In this document: positions 25,659-32,320 of the stretch, piece by piece | How positions within the stretch are numbered: position 1 is the first letter of the stretch | Layout: each line of letters begins with the position of its first letter | Assembly (NCBI GenBank): GCA_910585795.1 | Contig: CAJUFV010000287.1 | Span: forward strand, 1-35,849 | Direction of reading: 5' to 3' | From: an uncultured Clostridia bacterium | GTDB lineage: Bacteria; Bacillota; Clostridia; UBA1381 | Length of the DNA: 35,849 nucleotides | Notes under the pieces: model-generated | Databases searched by the model: none | The model's input: only the letters and a program-made list of their open reading frames with translations | What the model was told of the DNA's origin: nothing | Translations under genes and position numbers: made by a program

Positions 25659-26110
25659 TTAATTGCAGATAAACTTCCAAATCATAATACCTATCAATTT
25701 CTTATGTCTGCTTACCTCCTATTTTCTGCGATGCGCGAACTTAAGCTCTTTTTACCATATTTTAGTTAATTCTTGTAAATCAAAAGATTTATGTACCTTA
25801 TCAATAAAACGATTGATACTATCGACTTGTTGCTTCTGCTTCTCACTTTCAGCAGTTAAAGAGATAATACGCTCATTCAATTAATTTTGTGCCTGCTCAT
25901 AATCATCCGCAGAGATTTTCAAACGCTTATCAGAAAGATTACCCTTCGCCTTATCCTCATAAATCAGCTTAAACAGCTTGTACAATTCATTGATACTTTT
26001 GAAAGCTCCTTTTTAGCTTCGGATTTTCACATCTCTCACATAATCTTACGGAATTTATCCTTATACTGTTATATACGCTGTCACGCCTTGTTAACATATT
26101 TTTTCAGCTT
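25659..26110 (-). pseudogene. Decayed large serine recombinase, C-terminal remnant (DUF4368-like)
   Basis: Reading the minus strand gives a chain of recognisable but broken frames: a stop-riddled QYKDKFRKIM and KSEAKKELSKVSM, then after a frameshift LFKLIYEDKAKGNLSD, DDYEQAQN, a stop, LNERIISLTAESEKQKQQV, NRFIDKVHKSFDLQELTK and a further stop. This follows the order of the coiled-coil and DUF4368 end of large serine recombinases of Clostridia, whose usual form is IYEDNxxGKLSDERF, YExEQxxL and ERFIxxxxxYxDIxELT. The resolvase catalytic domain and the recombinase domain are absent from the window. At least four in-frame stops and one shift make it non-functional. It marks a former integrative element. 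The boundaries are approximate. Confidence 0.78.
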
Positions 26111-26172
26111 TAAAACTGTATTAAACGGTATTTTTAACCTCTAAATGTTCCAAATATAAATGCCTCTTTATA

Positions 26173-26210
26173 AAAAATAGTGCGGCAATTAAATTTGCCG
26201 CACTATTTTT
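26173..26210. terminator. Two-way intrinsic terminator downstream of the XRE gene
   Basis: A 16-bp perfect stem (26173-26188 with 26195-26210) with a TTAAAT loop is flanked by A and T runs on both sides. It lies 66 bases past the stop of the minus-strand XRE gene, and separates it from the recombinase remnant. Confidence 0.85.
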
Positions 26211-26275
26211 GTCCCGCTTGACAGCCTGCTTGAACTTTACTGTTACACAAGGCGACCATTAGCGGTCCTTTTATT

Positions 26276-26485
26276 CTAATTAAAATAAAATAAATCCTCA
26301 AATTTCTTATCCAATGCAATACACAATATTAAAGCTAATTTTGCCGTAGGATTAAACTGACCAGTCTCAATTGAGCTTATGGTATTCCTTGAAACACCAA
26401 CCAACTCAGCTAAGTGACCTTGGGACATCCTCTTTTCCTTTCTTGCATCTTTTAGACGATTTTTTAATACAAGCTCTTTATCCAT
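26276..26485 (-). CDS. Small XRE-family HTH transcriptional regulator
   Basis: The 69-aa protein is almost entirely one lambda-repressor-like helix-turn-helix: RLKDARKEKRMSQGHLAELV, then GVSRNTISSIETGQFNPTAK and LALILCIALDKKFEDLF. It closely resembles the small YgzD/YozG-type regulators of Firmicutes, which usually pair with a small membrane protein gene and repress their own operon. Its ribosome binding site (TGAGGT) lies in the end of the upstream gene, and the two coding regions are 2 bases apart, so they are one unit. A palindromic operator candidate sits at the promoter (26777-26790). Confidence 0.92.
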   Translation of the reverse strand: MDKELVLKNRLKDARKEKRMSQGHLAELVGVSRNTISSIETGQFNPTAKLALILCIALDKKFEDLFYFN

Positions 26486-26487
26486 AA

Positions 26488-26724
26488 TTACCTCACAGCT
26501 ATCATTACATGACTTATAAGAAATCCAACTGCCATTAGGCTTGATACCAGTCCTACCGCTAGCACACCTTTATTTTGTTTATATATACAGTTAAAAATAA
26601 GTAATGCAAAATATAGCAGCGTCATACCAGTAACGCCATACAAGCGACCTTTTTCCAGCGCAAATTCCACACCTTCGTCTTTCTTTTCCGCTCTGCTTTT
26701 TTCAAGAATCTCTTCTTTCTTCAT
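26488..26724 (-). CDS. Small two-TM membrane protein (DUF6442-like)
   Basis: The protein (78 aa from ATG 26724, with GGAGG upstream) begins MKKEEILEKSRAEKKDEGVE, a charged helix, followed by two hydrophobic segments (about residues 30-50 and 55-75). This layout is that of the DUF6442 family, commonly encoded just before an XRE regulator like the next gene. The longer frame from 26820 runs through the promoter and is rejected. Function unknown; pairs of this type may sense an envelope signal for the regulator, which is inference. Confidence 0.83.
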   Translation of the reverse strand: MKKEEILEKSRAEKKDEGVEFALEKGRLYGVTGMTLLYFALLIFNCIYKQNKGVLAVGLVSSLMAVGFLISHVMIAVR

Positions 26725-26764
26725 AATAATCCTCCATTCTATGACCAGTTTTCTTGTTATATTT

Positions 26765-26793
26765 ATTATAGCACTGACAAGTATACTTGTTAA
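26765..26793 (-). promoter_or_regulatory. Promoter with a perfect palindromic operator for the XRE unit
   Basis: On the minus strand TTAACA (26788-26793) and TATAAT (26765-26770) are 17 bases apart. The perfect palindrome ACAAGTATACTTGT (26777-26790) covers the -35 end and the spacer, where a dimeric XRE repressor would block RNA polymerase. Autoregulation is inferred. Confidence 0.7.
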
Positions 26794-26797
26794 TAGT

Positions 26798-26823
26798 TTT
26801 TTGCAAAGTTTTCTTTGCAAAAA
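26798..26823. repeat. Inverted repeat between the membrane protein genes
   Basis: TTTTTGCAAAG (26798-26808) and CTTTGCAAAAA (26813-26823) form an 11-bp stem with a TTTT loop. It lies between the stop of the 26837-27490 gene and the XRE-unit promoter. The stem is AT-rich and has no T run after it on the minus strand, so it may be a weak terminator or a second operator. Confidence 0.45.
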
Positions 26824-26836
26824 TATATACTATACT

Positions 26837-27490
26837 TTACATAACAAATCCAAATGGAAAAATTATTATAAACACAAACGCAAACACAAACGACATTCCC
26901 AACATTATCGCCAGTTGTTTAGGTGACTTATACAGCACAGCAATTCCCGCCAACCATACAATAATCTCAAGTCCCTGATATAATACATTACAATATGTAA
27001 AACCAAAGGAAAATGCTTGTAAAAACAATACGGCAATTATTATCGAGGAAATAACTGCCGCTATTTTACCCCTGCCCTTTGCATACCAGCATATAAACGC
27101 TAGCACAGGTGATATAATCGTCAAGCAAATCCATATCATAAGATATGACGTATCAGGATAAAATCCAGCAAATATCCTTGTATATGTATAATATCCCGCC
27201 AGCATTCCTGAAAAAAACAAAAATACATTCAACGCCGCTCTTAACGGTGTTTTACTGTATATTGATAAAATGACAGCTATAAGATACCATACAGCCATTC
27301 TTCCAAAAAAATTGCTGATATCAAGCATTTCAAGAAGATACGGCAAATAATTTGACGGTATACAATCCAACCATTTTGAAAATATCCCCATAAACACACC
27401 GAACACAAAAACAAGCAGTGTATTTACCGCCTTTCTGGTACAGGAAATATCATATAATGGCTGTCTTATATTATTTAATTTTTCTGTCAC
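26837..27490 (-). CDS. Multi-pass membrane protein of unknown function
   Basis: The 217-aa protein has about seven hydrophobic segments (roughly residues 20-40, 62-80, 85-103, 117-136, 142-162, 168-184 and 192-215) and little soluble sequence outside them. No transporter signature, conserved charged motif or enzymatic motif was recognised. The start is GTG 27490, with GAGAGGTG 6 bases upstream, overlapping the end of the fumarase gene by sequence signals but not coding (3-base gap). It is the last gene of the hisD-like/hisB-like/HAD/fumarase unit by spacing, but its relation to that chemistry is unknown. Confidence 0.8.
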   Translation of the reverse strand: MTEKLNNIRQPLYDISCTRKAVNTLLVFVFGVFMGIFSKWLDCIPSNYLPYLLEMLDISNFFGRMAVWYLIAVILSIYSKTPLRAALNVFLFFSGMLAGYYTYTRIFAGFYPDTSYLMIWICLTIISPVLAFICWYAKGRGKIAAVISSIIIAVLFLQAFSFGFTYCNVLYQGLEIIVWLAGIAVLYKSPKQLAIMLGMSFVFAFVFIIIFPFGFVM

Positions 27491-27493
27491 TTA

Positions 27494-28045
27494 CTACACC
27501 TCTCTATATTGTGCCTGCCCCGTTTCATAAAGGTCATTCCCTTCACAATCAATAAGCACCACAGCAGGAAAATCCTCCACCTCCAGACGTCTAATTGCCT
27601 CTGTTCCAAGGTCATCATACGCGATAATTTCCGCTTTTTTTATCGACTCCGCAATAAGCGCACCGGCACCTCCTATAGCTCCAAGATACACAGCCGTATT
27701 CTGCTTCATAGCTTCTACAACTGCTTTATTACGCGCCCCTTTTCCTATCATACACCCCAATCCGTTATCAAGCAGCATCGGAGTATACGCATCCATTCTG
27801 CCGGCTGTAGTGGGTCCGCATGAGCCTATCACTTCTCCCGGCTTTGCCGGACATGGTCCGGCATAATAAATTACATTATCCTTTAAATCAATAGGAAAAG
27901 GTTCTCCGTTTTCAAAATTCCTTGTCATACGCTCATGAGCGGCATCACGCGCTGTATATATAACACCTGTTATGAGCACACTATCACCCGCTTTTAATGC
28001 TTTTATCTTATCCTTCGAAAAAGGTGTTGTTATCTTTTTTTCCAT
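27494..28045 (-). CDS. Class I fumarase / Fe-S hydro-lyase beta subunit (TtdB/FumB type)
   Basis: The beta (C-terminal) domain of iron-sulfur hydratases that interconvert fumarate and malate, or dehydrate tartrate. The 183-aa protein has LKAGDSVLITGVIYTARDAA, AHERM, YYAGPCPAKPGEVIGSCG, PTTAGRMD and GLGCMIGKG, all diagnostic. The alpha subunit that holds the 4Fe-4S cluster is usually directly upstream, but the gene there is a HAD hydrolase. The ATG at 28045 immediately follows the HAD stop (TAAATG, with GGAGGA inside the HAD gene), so the two are co-translated. The alpha partner must be elsewhere if the enzyme works. Fumarate hydratase is the default guess; the substrate is open. Confidence 0.9.
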   Translation of the reverse strand: MEKKITTPFSKDKIKALKAGDSVLITGVIYTARDAAHERMTRNFENGEPFPIDLKDNVIYYAGPCPAKPGEVIGSCGPTTAGRMDAYTPMLLDNGLGCMIGKGARNKAVVEAMKQNTAVYLGAIGGAGALIAESIKKAEIIAYDDLGTEAIRRLEVEDFPAVVLIDCEGNDLYETGQAQYREV

Positions 28046-29077
28046 TTAATCTTCCTCCAGAAAATCAGCCAGACTTTTTAAAATATATTCAGCATTTAAC
28101 TTTTCAAAGTAATTCCTTGCGTTTTCACCTTGTATCCCTGTCAGTACAGCGCAAAAATCCGCCCCCATAGCCTGAGCGGCTAAAATATCTGCTCCAGCAT
28201 CACCTACAACAAGAGTTTTCTTAATTCTGCTTTTATCATAATCTTCGTTTATAAGCCGCGCATTATCATAATCTGTACCATACAGTGCCTTCAGAAACAT
28301 ATATGGATGCGGTTTTGTAAGCGCATTATTTCCCATTTCCTTCTCCGCTTCCACTACATGGTCATAATTACACAATCCATCTGAAGCAAAATAATCTTTT
28401 ATTCCCCAGTCGGTAATGGGCTGTATCATCTCTATATACGGGCGTCCCGTGCCTGTGCATACCCGCTTGCTTTTACTTAACAAATGAAGAATTTCTATTA
28501 AAACATTTTTATTAATTATAGGCTCTTCACGATAAAGAAGTCCGCTCTTTCCTGTATTCATCGGCATATAACCGAACCTTTCCTTGAACAGCTCATCACC
28601 AAGAAACCACTGCTGAAAAATATCACGCATTGTCTTCCACATCAGTTCATTACGCTTTAACCACCCATAATCAAATCCTGTACTTTCAGAGCATGTCAAA
28701 GCAAGCTTATCATATTCATCTATAATATTATCGGACAGTCCTTTCGCGTAATCAAGAACAGTCTGAAAATTATTCCAATCATTCGGTCCATTGCATATCC
28801 ATGCCATCAGTACAGTCACATAACCTAAATCCCAGTTGGAATTGACACCCTTACTCTTTAAAATACTTATAAGCTCATTTCCGCAAAATACCCTTTCACG
28901 TATTCGAGAAATACTGTGCATACATTCAACAGCATTAATTTTTTCATCACTGTTCCATGAAAGGTACTCCCAAACAGTAAGAGCCGCGCAATTCCAGTAA
29001 TTATCTTCACTTGTGATAACTCCGTCCATATCAAAAATAACGGTGTCATATTTATTCAAAAATTTTGCCAGACTCAT
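28046..29077 (-). CDS. HAD-family phosphatase
   Basis: The 343-aa protein has HAD motif I (VIFDMDGVIT, nucleophile Asp16 and Asp18), a large cap domain (about residues 25-190), a motif II-like TGTGRPYIE, a motif III-like TKPHPYMF and motif IV VVGDAGADILAAQAMGADF. The cap is much longer than in PGP/beta-PGM-type enzymes, so the substrate is not predictable. Start ATG 29077 has ACAGGAG 5 bases upstream; the frame opens 10 codons earlier inside the hairpin at 29093-29130 and is rejected. The position between a HisB-like dehydratase and a fumarase-type subunit suggests it removes a phosphate from an intermediate; a histidinol-phosphatase-like role is one option. Confidence 0.85.
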   Translation of the reverse strand: MSLAKFLNKYDTVIFDMDGVITSEDNYWNCAALTVWEYLSWNSDEKINAVECMHSISRIRERVFCGNELISILKSKGVNSNWDLGYVTVLMAWICNGPNDWNNFQTVLDYAKGLSDNIIDEYDKLALTCSESTGFDYGWLKRNELMWKTMRDIFQQWFLGDELFKERFGYMPMNTGKSGLLYREEPIINKNVLIEILHLLSKSKRVCTGTGRPYIEMIQPITDWGIKDYFASDGLCNYDHVVEAEKEMGNNALTKPHPYMFLKALYGTDYDNARLINEDYDKSRIKKTLVVGDAGADILAAQAMGADFCAVLTGIQGENARNYFEKLNAEYILKSLADFLEED

Positions 29078-29092
29078 TTTAACTCCTGTATC

Positions 29093-29136
29093 CGCAAATA
29101 GGGACACTAAAAATAGCGTCCCTATTTGCGTTTTTT
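29093..29136 (+). other. GGGAC-type hairpin between hisB-like and HAD genes
   Basis: CGCAAATAGGGAC (29093-29105) pairs with GTCCCTATTTGCG (29118-29130) around a 12-base loop. Six Ts follow on the plus strand, opposite to the flanking genes. On the minus strand it sits just upstream of the HAD ribosome binding site and has no T run after it. It may modulate HAD expression or be a small dispersed palindromic repeat. Confidence 0.65.
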
Positions 29137-29137
29137 A

Positions 29138-29755
29138 TTACTCTATTCTCCATTCAATCTTACCTGCCACACCTGATGTCTTTCCTTTGCGCCCTTCGGA
29201 TACAGCAAACGCACGATTCAAAGCTGTTCCCATGCTGCGGAAAACAGCTTCCCATATATGATGTCCATTGTGACCTTTTAAAAGGTCTACATGCAGTGTG
29301 CACATTGCTCCCTGCGCAAAACCTTCAAGAAATGTTTCCAAATCCTCAGTATCTATTCCTTCAACCCGTTCGCCAAGTTCAATATCATTATAGTTAATAT
29401 CACAATACGCTCTCGATTCAAAGCTAATACAGGATTGCGCTTTTGCTTCATCAATTATACCTATAGCATCACCAAAGCCTGCCGCTCCATCTGTGCGGTC
29501 AATATATTCTTTGGTCGCCTTACCCAGAGCAATACCTAAATCCTCACATATAACATGAGTAAGCATAAATTCATCCAGTTTAATATCAATGTCTATATTA
29601 ACCTCACCTCTCCACGCAATATGCTCAATCATATGATTAAGAAATGCAATAGGAGTTTTTATATAAGCTCGGTAATCTTTTTTTAACGGCGAAAAATCAA
29701 GCGTTACATTTATTTCTGATTCAGTTGTTTTTCTGGTAACCTTTATATTCTCCAT
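29138..29755 (-). CDS. hisB: HisB-like imidazoleglycerol-phosphate dehydratase, divergent metal site
   Basis: The 205-aa protein has the IGPD fold pattern: FLNHMIEHIAWRG, ICEDLGIALGKATKEY, DTEDLETFLEGFAQGA, TLHVDLLKGHNGHHIWEAVF (His165, His166, Glu169) and a lysine near the end (SGVAGKIEW). True IGPD uses histidines in DHM...HG, DDHHxVED and HHxxE to bind two manganese ions. Here the second motif reads LTHVICED (His67 kept, the next His is Val68), the His of the ...HG part is Arg49, and the usual SxKG end is altered. The enzyme may bind metal differently or act on another phosphate. ATG overlaps the hisD-like stop by 1 base (TAATG). The symbol is a family name, not a proven histidine function. 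Confidence 0.82.
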   Translation of the reverse strand: MENIKVTRKTTESEINVTLDFSPLKKDYRAYIKTPIAFLNHMIEHIAWRGEVNIDIDIKLDEFMLTHVICEDLGIALGKATKEYIDRTDGAAGFGDAIGIIDEAKAQSCISFESRAYCDINYNDIELGERVEGIDTEDLETFLEGFAQGAMCTLHVDLLKGHNGHHIWEAVFRSMGTALNRAFAVSEGRKGKTSGVAGKIEWRIE

Positions 29756-31053
29756 TATTTTCTCTCTTTCACCGCAAGTCCATGTGTGTCAAAGCCTTCA
29801 ACGGACGCAAATTTATACGCATAGTCTCTTACTTTTTCAAAGCCGTCCTTTGAAGCATAGCCTACAGACGAACGCTTTAAGAAATCCTGTACAGATACCG
29901 ATGAATACGTCTTCGCAAATCCTCCAGTAGGAAGAATAGCGTTTGGTCCAAGTACAAAATTGCAAAGCGTTACAGGCGTGTAGTCACCAAGAAGAATCTC
30001 GCCCGCGTTTTTTATTTTAGGAAGTACATCAAAAGGCTTCTCAGTCATAACCTCCATATGTTCAGGCGCGTAATCATTTACAAAATTGATGGATTCCTCC
30101 AGAGAGTCAGTTAAAATTACTCCGCCGTATGTAGTAAGGTTTATTTCAATCCATTCTTTTCTTTTACGTGAAATTTTTTCAAGCTGACGGTTTACGATAG
30201 GAATAACCTTGTCTACAAGCTCTTTTGAATGTGTAACAAGAAGCGCGGCGCTGTCCGGGCCGTGTTCAGCTTCAATCATCCAATCAAGCGCCACTTTTTC
30301 AGGGTCAGCATTTTCATCCGCAAGCACAATTATTTCAGAAGGCCCAGCAGGCAGTCCCGCGTCAATATGATTTGCAAGCACTCTCTTTGCCGCTGTAGCA
30401 TAGCTGTTTCCCGGTCCTATAATCTTATGGCATTTAGGTATTGTCTCTGTTCCATAGGCAACCGCCGCTACAGCCTGAATACCGCCCACCTTATAAATCT
30501 CGGTAATTCCGATTATTTTAGCCGCGGCTAAAATAGCATCGTCCACCTCGCCCTTTTCATTCGGAGGCGTAACAACAACAATTTTAGGCACCTTAGCCAC
30601 AACTGCTGGAATACCAAGCATACAGAGCACGGACGGAAATGAACCCTTACCGTGCGGAACATACAAGCACACATCAACTATAGGAGTAGTTTTTTCTCCC
30701 ACCATAAGGCCATCGTCCACCATAGTAAACCACATTTCCTCTGGAAGCTGTTTTTCATGGAAATCATATATATTTTTGTAAGCGTACTCAATCGCTTCCC
30801 TCGTCTCCCTATCAAGACGGTTATATCCTATCTCTATTTCTTCAGGAGTCACCCTCATTTGATTAGCTGTAAGCTGTACGCGGTCAAATTTAGCCGTATA
30901 TTCCAGTACCGCCTCGTCACCGCGGTCACGCACATCATCCGAGACCTCTCTGGCCACCTGCATCTGTTCTGTAATATCCAGCTCAGCACGCTTCATTATA
31001 AAATCATACTGTTCCCTTGTCATTCTTGACAATTCATAAATACTCGGTTGCAT
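29755..31053 (-). CDS. hisD: HisD-like dehydrogenase, altered zinc-site residues
   Basis: NAD-dependent histidinol-dehydrogenase family (432 aa). Conserved parts include VDVCLYVPHGKG, YKVGGIQAVAAVAYGTETIP, IIGPGNSYATAAKR, LPAGPSEIIVLADENADPE, NDYAPEHMEV (the catalytic Glu-His pair at 331-332) and FLKRSSVGYAS. By recalled alignment to E. coli HisD, the zinc ligands Gln259 and Asp360 are Glu261 and Asn365 here. A substrate-contact His before the VLPT-type stretch is Ala372 (GPNAILPT), while the C-terminal zinc His (His424, GFDTHGLAV) is kept. It may be a HisD-family enzyme with another alcohol substrate, like the sulfopropanediol dehydrogenases. ATG 31053 has AGGAGG and lies 22 bases after dnaJ. 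Confidence 0.83.
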   Translation of the reverse strand: MQPSIYELSRMTREQYDFIMKRAELDITEQMQVAREVSDDVRDRGDEAVLEYTAKFDRVQLTANQMRVTPEEIEIGYNRLDRETREAIEYAYKNIYDFHEKQLPEEMWFTMVDDGLMVGEKTTPIVDVCLYVPHGKGSFPSVLCMLGIPAVVAKVPKIVVVTPPNEKGEVDDAILAAAKIIGITEIYKVGGIQAVAAVAYGTETIPKCHKIIGPGNSYATAAKRVLANHIDAGLPAGPSEIIVLADENADPEKVALDWMIEAEHGPDSAALLVTHSKELVDKVIPIVNRQLEKISRKRKEWIEINLTTYGGVILTDSLEESINFVNDYAPEHMEVMTEKPFDVLPKIKNAGEILLGDYTPVTLCNFVLGPNAILPTGGFAKTYSSVSVQDFLKRSSVGYASKDGFEKVRDYAYKFASVEGFDTHGLAVKERK

Positions 31054-31075
31054 TATTATCCTCCTGTAAAATCCT

Positions 31076-32203
31076 TTACTTCAAAAAATTCTTCATTTTT
31101 TCATAAAAGCTTTTTTTCTGCTTATAATTCTTTTCCTCATCAAAATCCCGTAAAAGCTCCTTTTGTTTTGAACTGAGATTTCTAGGCACCTCTACTGAAA
31201 CCGTTACATACTGGTCACCGCGCGACTTGCTTCTGAGAAATGGTATTCCTTTTCCTTTCATACGAAAGCGTGTTCCCATCTGTGTTCCTTCAGGAATATT
31301 AAGCTCGACATATTTCCCGTCTATTGTAGGAACCTTTACTGTCGCGCCCAGCGCAGCCTCCACAAAGCTCACAGGCATATCAATGTAAACATCATTACCC
31401 TGTCTTTTAAAAATATCATGTGGCCGAACTCTCACTGTAAGCAGTAAATCGCCGTTTGGACCTCCCTTGAGTCCCGCCTCACCTTTTCCAGAAAGCTGTA
31501 TTGTCTGGCTATTATCTATACCAGCCGGAATTTGTACCTCAACAGTCTTATTCTTCCTTACCATACCTGTTCCGCGACAGTCATTGCATGGTTCTTTAAT
31601 AATCTTACCCTCACCGTGGCAATGCGGACACGTAGTTTCCGTTGTCATATAACCGAGAATAGTTCTCTGCTGTGTCTGAACGCGTCCTGTTCCATGACAA
31701 TTTGAACATGTAGTTACCGTTGTACCTTTTTTTGCTCCAGTTCCACCGCAGCTTTCACACTTTTCCTGTGTCTGTATATTAAGTTTTCGGGTACATCCGA
31801 ACGCGGCTTCCTCAAAGGTAATATCTATAACCTGACGTATATCATTTCCCCGTCTCGGTCCATTTCTTCGGCTGCCGCCGCCAAAACCTCCGAACCCTCC
31901 GCCGAAAATATCTCCGAAAATATCACCAAAATCGAAGCCTCCGCCGTTGAATCCTCCTCCCGCTCCAAAGTTCGGGTCTACTCCCGCGTGTCCAAACTGG
32001 TCATATTTAGCTTTTTTATCAGGATCAGACAACACCTGATATGCCTCATTTACCTCCTTGAACTTCTCCTCGGCTTCTTTATTGCCGGGATTCAGGTCGG
32101 GATGATACTTTTTACTTTGTTTTCTAAATGCTTTTTTTATTTCATCGTCCCCGGCGCCTTTTTGTACGCCAAGCACCTCATAATAGTCTCTTTTTTCCGC
32201 CAA
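31076..32203 (-). CDS. dnaJ: Chaperone DnaJ (Hsp40)
   Basis: The co-chaperone that delivers clients to DnaK and stimulates its ATPase. The 375-aa type I DnaJ has a J-domain with HPD (KKYHPDLNPGNKEAEEKF), a Gly/Phe-rich linker (GAGGGFNGGGFDFGDIFGDI), four zinc repeats (CESCGGTG, CSNCHGTG, CPHCHGEG, CNDCRGTG) and C-terminal substrate-binding domains. I choose the TTG at 32203 as start: it gives MAEKRDYYEVLG, the family start, and AGGTG lies 6 bases upstream. The GTG at 32212 is the alternative. It follows dnaK by 117 bases, past a hairpin. Hsp40 genes usually end the heat-shock operon, but here a HisD-like gene follows at 22 bases. Confidence 0.96.
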   Translation of the reverse strand: MAEKRDYYEVLGVQKGAGDDEIKKAFRKQSKKYHPDLNPGNKEAEEKFKEVNEAYQVLSDPDKKAKYDQFGHAGVDPNFGAGGGFNGGGFDFGDIFGDIFGGGFGGFGGGSRRNGPRRGNDIRQVIDITFEEAAFGCTRKLNIQTQEKCESCGGTGAKKGTTVTTCSNCHGTGRVQTQQRTILGYMTTETTCPHCHGEGKIIKEPCNDCRGTGMVRKNKTVEVQIPAGIDNSQTIQLSGKGEAGLKGGPNGDLLLTVRVRPHDIFKRQGNDVYIDMPVSFVEAALGATVKVPTIDGKYVELNIPEGTQMGTRFRMKGKGIPFLRSKSRGDQYVTVSVEVPRNLSSKQKELLRDFDEEKNYKQKKSFYEKMKNFLK

Positions 32204-32277
32204 TTTACTCACCTGCCCAAGATATTATACTATATTTTATCTGATTTGTAAACCCTTAAACGAAGTTATACCTTCAA

Positions 32278-32303
32278 AAGGACGGACATTTTTGTCCGTC
32301 CTT
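32278..32303 (-). terminator. Hairpin between dnaK and dnaJ
   Basis: An 11-bp perfect stem (32278-32288 with 32293-32303) with a 4-base loop and CCTTTT end on the minus strand, 17 bases after the dnaK stop. It would partially end transcription after dnaK or stabilise the upstream mRNA, giving more DnaK than DnaJ. Confidence 0.7.
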
Positions 32304-32320
32304 CACATTTGTTTATTATA

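Noticed and set aside
26488..26820. Long form (110 aa) of the DUF6442-like protein
   Set aside because: The extra N-terminal part would be translated through the promoter and operator; the internal ATG at 26724 has a clean GGAGG.
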